18,727 nt of DNA from Candidatus Shapirobacteria bacterium (GTDB lineage Bacteria; Patescibacteriota; Microgenomatia; UBA12405): the NCBI GenBank assembly GCA_003542615.1, contig DPKG01000009.1:1-18727 (forward strand). The letters run 5' to 3'. Under the pieces are notes generated by a model. That model searched no databases. It saw nothing but the letters and a program-made list of their open reading frames with translations, and was not told the origin of the DNA. Both the position numbers and the translations under genes were made by a program. Positions within the stretch are counted from its first letter, which is position 1, and every line of letters starts with the position of its first letter. Positions 6,077 through 12,783 of this stretch are shown here, piece after piece.

Positions 6077-7825
6077 TTATTTTATCAAATTAAGGGATTT
6101 TGTGTCGATTTGTTCCTTAATTTGGGATAAAAATTGATCAAGTGCCATAGTACCGAGATCCTGGCCGTCACGCTGGCGGAGGGAAATGGTACCGGCTTCG
6201 GCTTCGCGACCACCAAGAATCAGAAAGTAAGGAATTTTTTCTCCGGCGGCATTGCGGATTTTATTTTGCATGGTTTCGGGTTTGTCGTCGATATCTACCC
6301 TAATCCCCTGTTCTTTTAATTTGGCTTCAACAGTTTTGGCGTATTCCAGTTGTTTGTCGGTAATCGGGATAATACGGGCCTGAAGTGGCGAGAGCCAAAC
6401 AGGAAAGGCACCGGCGAAATGTTCGATGAGGATTCCAACAAATCTTTCGAGGGAACCATAAATTACCCGATGGATGACTACCGGCATTTTTTCTTGACCG
6501 TCGGAGTCAGTATATTTTAGATCAAATCTTTGGGGAAGTTGAAAATCAAGCTGAATAGTACCTGTTTGCCATTCACGACCTAAAAAGTCAGACATCATAA
6601 TATCGAGTTTGGGCCCATAGAAAGCACCTTCACCTTCACCGACAAAGTATTCAATATTGGAACTATCCATTATATCTTTAAGATCTTTTTCGGCTTTATC
6701 CCAGATTTTGGGATCACCCATAAAATCATCCGGACGGGTGCCGAGCCGGATCTTAAAGTTGATACCGAAGATACTATAAAATAGTTTGGCGATATCCAAT
6801 ATATTTTCGTATTCTGATTTTATTTGGTCTTCTTTAACAAAAATATGAGCATCGTCTTGAGAAAATTTTTGGACTCTTAAAAGACCGAGAAGTTCTCCTG
6901 ATTTTTCGTTTCGATGGAGGACATCACAATCGGAGAGACGAAGTGGAAGTTCCCGATAACTATGTTTTGTTTGGGCAAAAATAGTCATAGCATTAGGACA
7001 GTTCATTGGTTTGAGACAGTAAGTCTGTTTGTCTTCTGTTTTGGAAATAAACATGTGTTGTTTGTAATGGTCCCAATGTCCGGAAATTTCATAAAGTTTT
7101 TTCTTGTTTAGAAGAGGGGTGATTGTTTCCAGATAACCTCTCTTTTGGTGTTCAATACGCCAAAAATTTAAAAGTTCATTGATGATAATAGTACCTTTAG
7201 GTAACCAGTAAGGCATACCTGGGGCAGTTTCATCTAGAAAAAATATACCCAGTTGAGGGCCAATTTTGCGGTGGTCGCGTTTTTTGGCTTCTTGTAAGAA
7301 TTCTATATATTTTTCAAGTTCTTTTTGGTTTTCAAAGGCGGTACCGTAAATACGGGTGAGCATTTTGTTTTTTTCGTCTCCATGCCAGTAAGCACCGGCA
7401 ATTGAAAGTAATTTGAAGGCTTTGATACCACCGGTTGATTCAAGATGAGGTCCGGCACAAAGGTCGACAAATTGATCGCCGGTCCAATAAATACTTATTG
7501 ATTCTCCCCTATCGGAGATGGAATCGAGCCATTCGACTTTGTAGGGATTGTCTTTAAATAATACTTTGGCTTCGTCTAGGGTAATTTCTTTGCGGGTGAT
7601 TGGTAAATTTTTTTGAATGATTTTTGACATTTCAGATTCGATTTTGGGGAAATCCTCTTCACTGACTTTAAAATCATTTAGAGGTTCAAAGTCGAAATAG
7701 AAACCGTCTTCGGTAGCCGGGCCCATGGCCATGTAAAATTTATCCTTACCATAGATATTTTCCATGGCTTGGGTTAGGACGTGTTCGGCCGAATGGCGGA
7801 TTTTTAGAAGTTGATCGTTTTGCAT
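6077..7825 (-). CDS. thrS: Threonine--tRNA ligase lacking the N-terminal TGS domain
   Basis: Charges tRNA-Thr and edits mischarged Ser. The 582-aa protein starts directly in the editing domain: HxxxH at H11/H15 and the editing Cys in CAGPH (C123). The class II core follows, with motif 2 RNEKSGELLGLLRVQKFS (305-322) and zinc ligands C276 (MNCPN), H327 (DDAHIF) and H452 (IHR). Motif 3 lies in YGSLERFVGIL, and the C-terminal anticodon domain contains GGREAEAGTISLRQRDG. E. coli ThrRS is 642 aa, the extra being the N-terminal TGS domain missing here. No Shine-Dalgarno is seen. It is the first gene of the thrS-infC-rpmI-rplT-pheS-pheT operon, with a Thr-rich small frame upstream. Confidence 0.96.
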   Translation of the reverse strand: MQNDQLLKIRHSAEHVLTQAMENIYGKDKFYMAMGPATEDGFYFDFEPLNDFKVSEEDFPKIESEMSKIIQKNLPITRKEITLDEAKVLFKDNPYKVEWLDSISDRGESISIYWTGDQFVDLCAGPHLESTGGIKAFKLLSIAGAYWHGDEKNKMLTRIYGTAFENQKELEKYIEFLQEAKKRDHRKIGPQLGIFFLDETAPGMPYWLPKGTIIINELLNFWRIEHQKRGYLETITPLLNKKKLYEISGHWDHYKQHMFISKTEDKQTYCLKPMNCPNAMTIFAQTKHSYRELPLRLSDCDVLHRNEKSGELLGLLRVQKFSQDDAHIFVKEDQIKSEYENILDIAKLFYSIFGINFKIRLGTRPDDFMGDPKIWDKAEKDLKDIMDSSNIEYFVGEGEGAFYGPKLDIMMSDFLGREWQTGTIQLDFQLPQRFDLKYTDSDGQEKMPVVIHRVIYGSLERFVGILIEHFAGAFPVWLSPLQARIIPITDKQLEYAKTVEAKLKEQGIRVDIDDKPETMQNKIRNAAGEKIPYFLILGGREAEAGTISLRQRDGQDLGTMALDQFLSQIKEQIDTKSLNLIK

Positions 7826-7880
7826 AAGTAATTTTATAAAAAATTAAGAAAAAATACAGAGATAGCCCGGATGTGCAAAG

Positions 7881-7937
7881 TTATGCCCATAGGGGCGTAA
7901 TAGTAAGTCGGATCGAAGTTGTAAGTAAATATTTCAT
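7881..7937 (-). CDS. Possible Thr-rich leader peptide upstream of thrS (MKYLLTTSIRLTITPLWA)
   Basis: An 18-codon ATG-to-TAA frame lies 55 nt upstream of thrS. Four of its 18 residues are Thr (positions 6, 7, 12, 14). It begins about 20-25 nt after the start point predicted from a promoter-like pair at 7967-7994. GCCC (7896-7893) can pair with GGGC at 7888-7885 (local hairpin) or with GGGC at 7868-7865, and T-runs follow at 7856-7851 and 7844-7839. However, there is no compact terminator stem abutting a T-run, so attenuation is unproven. The weak Thr enrichment could be chance. Confidence 0.35.
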   Translation of the reverse strand: MKYLLTTSIRLTITPLWA

Positions 7938-7951
7938 GTTAGGATAAGTTG

Positions 7952-9379
7952 ATGTTAGCAAAAAAGATTATAAAAAGCCAGTATCTTTGGTTAATAATAA
8001 TTGTATTTTTTGGATTGGTATTTAGGTTTAGAAATTTTTTGATGTTGCCGATAGATGCTCATGCAATGAGACAAACGGATACTGAGTGTGTGGCCTATTT
8101 TTTGGCTAAAGGCGAAGCCAGTATGTTGTACCCAAAAAGTTGTTTGATAAGACCGGTGGATAATTTTGAGGGCTACTTTTTTTTGGAATTTCCGGCATAT
8201 GAAGCGGTAATTGCTTTGAATTATAGAATTTTTGGATATGATATTTTGGTGGTAAGATTGGTTAATTTAGTGTTGTATGTTTTGGCTGGGGTGAGTCTTT
8301 GGTGGTTGGTAAAGGAGTGGTTTGAGAATAAATTGATGGCATTGTTGGCTTTATTTACATTTAGTTTGGCTCCGGGTTCTATCTTTTTTTTGGGACATGC
8401 GGTACATCCGGACTTATTTGCAGTTTTTAGTTGGCTTTTAGGGATAGCAATTTTATTAAAAAAGAAAAATATATTTTGGATAATTTTGGCGGGCTTGTTG
8501 TTGGGTTTGAGTGTGGCTACCAGACCATTTATTTTGATAGGTTGGCCGTTGGTGATAGCGGTGTTGTTCAAAAAAAAGTATAAGTGGTTTGAGATGTTTT
8601 GTATATTTGGGTTAATGCTGGGAATTTATGGTTGGTGGAGGTGGTGGATTTGGAAATTAGGGGTGAATGTAGTGTGGGAAAATTGGGTATTAAGCGGAGG
8701 GGAGGGTTTATTTAATTTGGGATTACTAAAAAATTTAATTTGGAAAAATATGGTAGGTGAGGTAATGGGTAAGGCAATTAGTTTAATGGCAGTGATAGGT
8801 TTGGTTTTGAGTTTAGTAAAAAAAGATTTTAAGATGTGGCCATTTTGGGGATGGTTGGCGATGGTTCCGATTTATTGGGGTTTGGTGTTTGAGGGTAATT
8901 TAACGCATCAGTACTATGCGGATGTTTATATTGTACCGGTGGTAGTTCTGGCAGCGTATGGATTGGTTCACTTGGTAAAGAAAAATGTATATATAACCGT
9001 ATTTATCATTATATTGATAATTATCAATGGGTGGAGAACGTCACAATATTATTTTAATGATTATGATAAGCAAAATATTGATATTGCAAATGAGATAGAA
9101 AAAATGGTGCCAGAAAACAAAAAAATAATTTATCTATATCGGGCAAATTCAGTTCCTTTATCTTTGGCGCATAGACAAGGATGGATTGTGGGAGAATGGC
9201 CGACAGACGTGGGTTCACATGCTTGGTCGGTGGTACAAATGAAACCCTTGGGAGTGGATTTGGTTGTTTTACCTAAAGTGGGTTATCCTGGGTTGGTGGG
9301 AGAGGATTTGCGGGTGGTGTTGCAAAATTTAGAGATAGTAGTCGAGGGAAAGTATATAAAAGTGTATAGATTTAAGTGA
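7952..9379 (+). CDS. GT-C fold membrane glycosyltransferase (PMT/ArnT-like)
   Basis: A 475-aa polytopic membrane protein with many hydrophobic segments from residue 11 to about 370, then a short soluble C-terminal part. After the first membrane segment comes a loop with D35 and RQTD (IDAHAMRQTDTECVAYF begins at 34). Acidic residues there are the metal/acceptor site in GT-C enzymes that use polyprenyl-phosphate sugars, such as PMT and ArnT. The acceptor is unknown; a cell-surface lipid or protein is likely. I place the start at the ATG at 7952, because AGGA (7941-7944) lies 7 nt upstream, rather than at the TTG at 7949. The gene is divergent from thrS. Its stop codon TGA (9377-9379) coincides with the 3' end of tRNA-Val on the other strand. 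Confidence 0.8.
   Translation: MLAKKIIKSQYLWLIIIVFFGLVFRFRNFLMLPIDAHAMRQTDTECVAYFLAKGEASMLYPKSCLIRPVDNFEGYFFLEFPAYEAVIALNYRIFGYDILVVRLVNLVLYVLAGVSLWWLVKEWFENKLMALLALFTFSLAPGSIFFLGHAVHPDLFAVFSWLLGIAILLKKKNIFWIILAGLLLGLSVATRPFILIGWPLVIAVLFKKKYKWFEMFCIFGLMLGIYGWWRWWIWKLGVNVVWENWVLSGGEGLFNLGLLKNLIWKNMVGEVMGKAISLMAVIGLVLSLVKKDFKMWPFWGWLAMVPIYWGLVFEGNLTHQYYADVYIVPVVVLAAYGLVHLVKKNVYITVFIIILIIINGWRTSQYYFNDYDKQNIDIANEIEKMVPENKKIIYLYRANSVPLSLAHRQGWIVGEWPTDVGSHAWSVVQMKPLGVDLVVLPKVGYPGLVGEDLRVVLQNLEIVVEGKYIKVYRFK
7967..7994 (-). promoter_or_regulatory. Candidate promoter for the thrS operon
   Basis: On the minus strand a perfect -10 hexamer TATAAT (7972-7967) is preceded after 16 nt by TTAACC (7994-7989), 4 of 6 matches to TTGACA. 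The start point would fall near 7960, upstream of the Thr-rich small frame. It lies within the first codons of the divergent membrane glycosyltransferase gene. Single hexamers are common in AT-rich DNA, so confidence is moderate. Confidence 0.4.
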
Positions 9380-9450
9380 GTCTAAGAGGACTCGGACCTC
9401 TGACCTCATCGATGTCAACGATGCGCTCTAACCAACTGAGCTATAGACTC
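9377..9450 (-). tRNA. tRNA-Val (anticodon GAC)
   Basis: Cloverleaf read on the minus strand: acceptor GAGTCTA/TAGACTC, D-arm GCTCAGTTGGTTAGAGC, anticodon stem CATCG/CGATG with loop TTGACAT (anticodon GAC), T-arm AGAGG/CCTCT with loop TCCGAGT, discriminator A. CCA is not encoded. The last three bases are the complement of the stop codon of the convergent glycosyltransferase gene. Confidence 0.95.
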
Positions 9451-9502
9451 GTAGGGAGATTATAACAACTAATGGATTTAGATTCCAGGAAGACTTTGAG
9501 GT

Positions 9503-10102
9503 TTAAGCGGCACGGGAGGCAGAATGTTCGTTACTGAAGAGGTAAGCTTCACCACCGTGTTTTTTATCTTTTACTTTACCCCAGAAGGCATTTCTTTTTT
9601 TGGATTTTTTGGCTTGAAAAGTTTCTAACCAAGCGGAGGCTTCGGAAATATTTTTTCTGACATCAAAAATAAAGGTTTTTAAGCGCTGTAAAAAATTGAT
9701 TTCATAAGTGTTGGCTTCAATAATTGTGGAATCAACTGCCATTTCAACAGTTTTTTCAAGATTATTCGTAGTTTTGGCTAATTTTTGGATATCAGCTTGA
9801 AGTTGTTTGATTTCCTTTTGGAGTTCCTCCTGGCTTTGAAGAATTAACTGTTCGTGTTCTTTGTCGAGATGGTTGATAGAGGAAAATAGTTGGTGTTCGG
9901 CTTTGGATGTTTGGTTTTCTTCTTTGTTGATTTCGATTGACTGACCCAATCCCAAAATACCACGCAAGCCAAAACTAGGTTTAACGGTATGTATTTGATG
10001 TGAAGTTGAAACGTCAGAATCCTTAAGAATTTCGTTGGAAAATGCCGAGATGTTTTGATTTTTGAATTTTTGAGATCTTTTATTTCCTGATACACCTGCC
10101 AT
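9503..10102 (-). CDS. Conserved-looking hypothetical coiled-coil protein (possibly DUF5660-like)
   Basis: 199 aa with no signal peptide or membrane segment. The N-terminal third is polar, with a small hydrophobic patch FGLRGILGLGQS (44-55). Residues about 75-125 form a heptad-like coiled coil (LILQSQEELQKEIKQLQADI). The C-terminal third is basic with aromatic residues and ends FWGKVKDKKHGGEAYLFSNE. From memory this resembles a small family seen mostly in Patescibacteria (DUF5660); I could not confirm it. It starts 42 nt downstream of the trigger factor stop on the same strand, so the two may be co-transcribed. Function unknown. Confidence 0.75.
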   Translation of the reverse strand: MAGVSGNKRSQKFKNQNISAFSNEILKDSDVSTSHQIHTVKPSFGLRGILGLGQSIEINKEENQTSKAEHQLFSSINHLDKEHEQLILQSQEELQKEIKQLQADIQKLAKTTNNLEKTVEMAVDSTIIEANTYEINFLQRLKTFIFDVRKNISEASAWLETFQAKKSKKRNAFWGKVKDKKHGGEAYLFSNEHSASRAA

Positions 10103-10132
10103 GTAGCTATTTTATCATTAATTTAGGCATAA

Positions 10133-10153
10133 CTCAAATAAGAATTATTTGAG
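10133..10153 (-). repeat. Perfect 9-bp inverted repeat enclosing the trigger factor stop codon
   Basis: CTCAAATAA, a 3-nt spacer, then TTATTTGAG. The stop codon TAA is part of the first arm on the minus strand. No U-tract follows, so it is not a standard intrinsic terminator. It may be a 3' mRNA hairpin or chance in AT-rich DNA. Confidence 0.4.
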
Positions 10154-10975
10154 GGAAGACAAAAATTCCAGGGTTTTTTGTTGGCGGATAAGGTAAGAAA
10201 GTAGATTTAAGTCAATTTTCTTTTCAGGTGGATAATTTTTGGCAATATTTTCAATTTCCTGACTGTTGGTTTCAATTTTTTGGTTTGAGGCGATTTGGTC
10301 GAGGGCTAGGTTGAGAGTCCATTCTTTTTTGATGAGTTCAGTTTGTTGCAGTTTGTAACTTTCCAGGTTGGAATTGTTTGATTCAAAATATTTGTCTAAG
10401 GTTAAATTAGCTTTGTCTATCTGTTCAATTAGGTGGGAGAGGCGATGTTCGATTTCGTTTTCGATAATAATTTGGGGTAGTTTGAGAGTGCAGGACTCAG
10501 AAATAATATCAAGTATTTTATTTGTAGTTTCTTCCTTAGTTTGGTTTTTTTTGTTATTTGACTGTTTTATTTTGTCTTGATATTTGGGATCTATTTTGAC
10601 TACCGGAGTCTCACAGCTGGTAATTTCAAACTGCCAATCTTTTTCAAGGGTAAGGGGAGGATTTAAAAGTTTAACTTTGGGACTGGTGATCGGATTGAGG
10701 TTGAATTGTTTTGTTTTTTGTCGGTAGGTTTGGGTAAGTAGGTTTTCAACTAGTTGCTCGGTTATTTTTTCAGGGGAAATTTGTTTTTCAACAACGTCAA
10801 GGGGAGCTTTACCTTTTCGAAAGCCTTTGGTTTCAAAATTTTGAGCAATTTCTTTGATAATGTTTTGATATTCGGTTTGAATATCCTTTTGAGGTAAGGT
10901 TACGGTTAAAGTAAAGGTTTTGTCAGGGAGTTGTTGTAACTCTTTTAGGTTTGTTTTTTTGGTTGTTGCGACCAT
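10145..10975 (-). CDS. tig: Trigger factor without the FKBP/PPIase domain
   Basis: Ribosome-associated chaperone for nascent chains. The 276-aa protein has the ribosome-binding N domain with the signature GFRKGKAP (51-58), the exit-tunnel contact of trigger factor. After about residue 140 it passes straight into the helical C-terminal chaperone arms (LPQIIIENEIEHRLSHL, ESYKLQQTELIKKEWTL). The roughly 100-residue FKBP-type prolyl isomerase domain is missing; E. coli Tig is 432 aa. Start ATG at 10975 with no clear Shine-Dalgarno. It is divergent from the lysozyme-like gene with only 35 nt between start codons, a gap containing the perfect palindrome ATGATATCAT (10981-10990). Confidence 0.88.
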   Translation of the reverse strand: MVATTKKTNLKELQQLPDKTFTLTVTLPQKDIQTEYQNIIKEIAQNFETKGFRKGKAPLDVVEKQISPEKITEQLVENLLTQTYRQKTKQFNLNPITSPKVKLLNPPLTLEKDWQFEITSCETPVVKIDPKYQDKIKQSNNKKNQTKEETTNKILDIISESCTLKLPQIIIENEIEHRLSHLIEQIDKANLTLDKYFESNNSNLESYKLQQTELIKKEWTLNLALDQIASNQKIETNSQEIENIAKNYPPEKKIDLNLLSYLIRQQKTLEFLSSLK

Positions 10976-11010
10976 CAGTTATGATATCATGATATTTGAA
11001 CATTGGCTTT

Positions 11011-11637
11011 ATGAATAAAATTAATCGGGTAATTATCACATTTGGGAGATTTTTTTTTGTGATGGTGTTTTTGGGTATCTCAACGTTGTTTGTGTTTATT
11101 GAAGCCGGGAGTTTGTTTATGTCAAAGTCTGACGGCGTGAATTTTTTGAGTAAAGGTTTTGGGAATATAAGCGGGGTAGTGTTGGGCGAGGCAAATGAGG
11201 ATGATTCAAAAGAAATTGTGACTTCTAGCACTGTAGTTGCATCTGATGCAAGACCAGAAATTATCCGAAAGTACTTGGAAAAGTATAAGTCTCCTCTAGT
11301 CCCCTATTCGGATTTAATATTTGAATTATCTCAGACATATGGTTTTGATTATCGATGGATTGTAGCGATAGCACAGCAGGAATCAAATTTATGCAAAAAG
11401 ATTCCGGAGGAGTCGTATAATTGCTGGGGTTATGGGATACATAAAAGTGGAACTTTAAGGTTTGAGAATTATGAAATTGCGCTGAAGAGTTTTGCTGAAT
11501 ATTTGGATAGGGTTTATTTTAAGAAAGGATTGAACACTCCTGAATTGATAATGAAGAAATATTGCCCAAGCTCTAATGGTTCTTGGGCTTTTGGTGTCAA
11601 TCAATTTATGAATGAGATGGAGTTGGGCGATATATAA
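11011..11637 (+). CDS. Membrane-anchored lysozyme/transglycosylase-like protein
   Basis: 208 aa. The N-terminal hydrophobic segment (about 7-30) acts as an anchor or uncleaved signal, followed by a low-complexity linker (about 38-80). The C-terminal domain runs YGFDYRWIVAIAQQESNLC (110-128), with E124 placed as the catalytic Glu of SLT/glucosaminidase-type enzymes, then NCWGYGIHKSGTLRF (137-151) and FAEYLDRVYF (161-170). C128 and C138 could form a disulfide outside the cell. The likely role is cleavage of peptidoglycan glycan strands. I chose the ATG at 11011 over the TTG at 10996 because the hydrophobic helix then starts at once. The family assignment is from motifs only; whether it acts as glucosaminidase or lytic transglycosylase cannot be told. 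Confidence 0.75.
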   Translation: MNKINRVIITFGRFFFVMVFLGISTLFVFIEAGSLFMSKSDGVNFLSKGFGNISGVVLGEANEDDSKEIVTSSTVVASDARPEIIRKYLEKYKSPLVPYSDLIFELSQTYGFDYRWIVAIAQQESNLCKKIPEESYNCWGYGIHKSGTLRFENYEIALKSFAEYLDRVYFKKGLNTPELIMKKYCPSSNGSWAFGVNQFMNEMELGDI

Positions 11638-11687
11638 TTAATGAGTAAGAGAGTGATGATAGTTTTGTATGTATTAATATAGTATTG

Positions 11688-11716
11688 TTGACATATATAT
11701 AAGATATTGATATAGT
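11688..11716 (+). promoter_or_regulatory. Near-consensus sigma70-type promoter upstream of a terminator hairpin
   Basis: TTGACA (11688-11693, perfect -35), a 17-nt spacer, then TATAGT (11711-11716, 5 of 6 to TATAAT). It is the best promoter I could find in the window. The predicted start, near A11723, is the first base of a terminator hairpin, so this promoter appears to drive a very short RNA or an attenuated efp leader. Confidence 0.75.
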
Positions 11717-11722
11717 ATTTTC

Positions 11723-11768
11723 AGATCTCGGGGTGGCTCCTCTAAAAGCATGCTCCGAGATTTTTTTT
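11723..11768 (+). ncRNA. Putative ~46-nt hairpin RNA or efp leader ending in a terminator
   Basis: Bounded by the promoter above and by a T8 tract (11761-11768). The stem is ATCTCGG (11725-11731) with CCGAGAT (11755-11761), extendable by flanking A-U/G-U pairs and inner wobble pairs. GCTCC occurs twice (11736-11740 and 11752-11756), so the G-rich 5' arm could also pair locally with the first copy. I recognise no known RNA family. It could be a stand-alone RNA, a leader regulating efp 54 nt downstream, or simply the terminator of the lysozyme-like gene. Confidence 0.5.
11724..11768 (+). terminator. Intrinsic terminator after the lysozyme-like gene
   Basis: Seven perfect base pairs (ATCTCGG/CCGAGAT) followed by eight T. 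It ends transcription arriving from the upstream gene and also that from the promoter at 11688-11716. Confidence 0.85.
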
Positions 11769-11786
11769 GTAAAAAAAGGTTAGGGG

Positions 11787-11815
11787 TTGTGAAAAAGGTA
11801 AAGTTGGAGTAAATT
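11787..11815 (+). promoter_or_regulatory. Possible promoter giving a leaderless efp mRNA
   Basis: TTGTGA (11787-11792), 17-nt spacer, TAAATT (11810-11815); each hexamer matches consensus at 4 of 6. The efp ATG begins 7 nt after the -10, so transcription would start at or next to the start codon. The only Shine-Dalgarno-like GGAG is 13 nt upstream and would then not be in the mRNA. Weak on its own. Confidence 0.3.
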
Positions 11816-11822
11816 AGCAGCT

Positions 11823-12386
11823 ATGGGAATGATATCGACAGCACAATTAAAAAAGGGAATTTATATAATTTTTCACGAAGAACCACATATGGTGGTGGAC
11901 ATAACTTTTGTGTCACCGGGTAAGGGATCGGCTTTTTATCGAGTAAAATTAAAGTCACTAAGTACCGGAAGAGTGGTGGAATATACCTATAAATCGGGAG
12001 AAAAAGTAGAAGAAGTGTTTGTGGAAACGCATGAAGCTTCCTATTCTTATTTTGATGGAACTAATTACGTATTTATAGAACCTAGAACTTTTGAACAATA
12101 TAGCGTTCCGGCAGAAATAATTGGTAGCGATAAGGTCTATCTTAAGGAAGAACTGTTGTATAGGATAAAATTTTATGAAGAAAATCCAGTAGGGGTAACT
12201 TTACCAAAAAGTATAATTTGTGTTGTAGTGGAAACTGAGAATTCTATAAAGGGTGATACGGCCACAAATGCAATGAAAAATGCAATTTTAGACACCGGAG
12301 CTAAAGTCTTGGTCCCTTTGTTTATAAAAGTTGGCGATGAGATTTCAATTAGTACGGAATCGGGTACTTATTTGTCAAGAAAATAA
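11823..12386 (+). CDS. efp: Translation elongation factor P
   Basis: Rescues ribosomes stalled at polyproline. The 187 aa cover the usual three domains: the N-terminal KOW-like domain (STAQLKKGIYIIFHEEPHMV), the OB domain (FDGTNYVFIEPRTFEQYSVP) and the C-terminal OB domain (GDTATNAMKNAILDTGAKVLVP...). The P-site loop is VSPGKGSAF with a Lys at the position modified in other bacteria (residue 34 from this start); no modification enzyme is visible nearby. The start could also be the ATG at 11829. Several proteins here carry Pro-rich stretches (the PBP tail, the secreted 272-aa protein, PPPP in the 63-aa protein). The gene converges on the 131-aa membrane protein with 1 nt between stop codons. 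Confidence 0.96.
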   Translation: MGMISTAQLKKGIYIIFHEEPHMVVDITFVSPGKGSAFYRVKLKSLSTGRVVEYTYKSGEKVEEVFVETHEASYSYFDGTNYVFIEPRTFEQYSVPAEIIGSDKVYLKEELLYRIKFYEENPVGVTLPKSIICVVVETENSIKGDTATNAMKNAILDTGAKVLVPLFIKVGDEISISTESGTYLSRK

Positions 12387-12387
12387 T

Positions 12388-12783
12388 CTATTTTAGGCCG
12401 ATATTGGGGTCGATTTGAGGTGGGTTGGGAAAATTATTTGGTTGAAGTAATTTGTCGATCTGATCGAATTTATCACGGAATTGTGTCGGGATTTTTTCCG
12501 GTTGAGTAGGTATGGCTGAAGAGGTAAGGGTGGGAGTGGGTATATTTTCAACTTGTTTGGTGGTGGATTTTTTTTGAGGATTAACAAGGGAAGATACTAA
12601 AAGTAGCAAGATGCTAATAAAAATTAAGATTCCAAATAAAATTACTTTGGTATTAATTTTTTTTGAAGTAGGATTTTCTGTTTTTGGGGAAGTTGGCTGG
12701 GTTTCGGGTTGAAAAAGCGGATTATTTTGGGTCGAATCAATATTTTGGCTTTGGATGGGGATATCTTGTCTATTGTGTGTCAT
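12388..12783 (-). CDS. Hypothetical single-pass membrane protein
   Basis: 131 aa. A polar, Gln/Thr/Pro-rich N-terminus (1-45) is followed by a strong hydrophobic helix (about 46-67, KVILFGILIFISILLLLVSS). A Thr/Pro linker and a short helical C-terminal part (FRDKFDQIDKLLQP) come next. Its start overlaps the end of the upstream secreted protein gene by 14 nt, so the two are probably one operon and possibly one envelope module. No family recognised. Confidence 0.7.
   Translation of the reverse strand: MTHNRQDIPIQSQNIDSTQNNPLFQPETQPTSPKTENPTSKKINTKVILFGILIFISILLLLVSSLVNPQKKSTTKQVENIPTPTLTSSAIPTQPEKIPTQFRDKFDQIDKLLQPNNFPNPPQIDPNIGLK

Noticed and set aside
7826..7948. T-box riboswitch upstream of thrS
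   Set aside because: No TGGNACCGCG-like T-box and no specifier-loop structure could be found.
8221..8571. Antisense frame within the glycosyltransferase
   Set aside because: Shadow of a strong membrane-protein frame; low-complexity Lys/Asn/Thr content and no start context.
11641..11682. 13-codon frame MSKRVMIVLYVLI before the efp-proximal promoter
   Set aside because: It ends before the predicted promoter, has no biased codon content and no hairpin coupled to it; likely chance.
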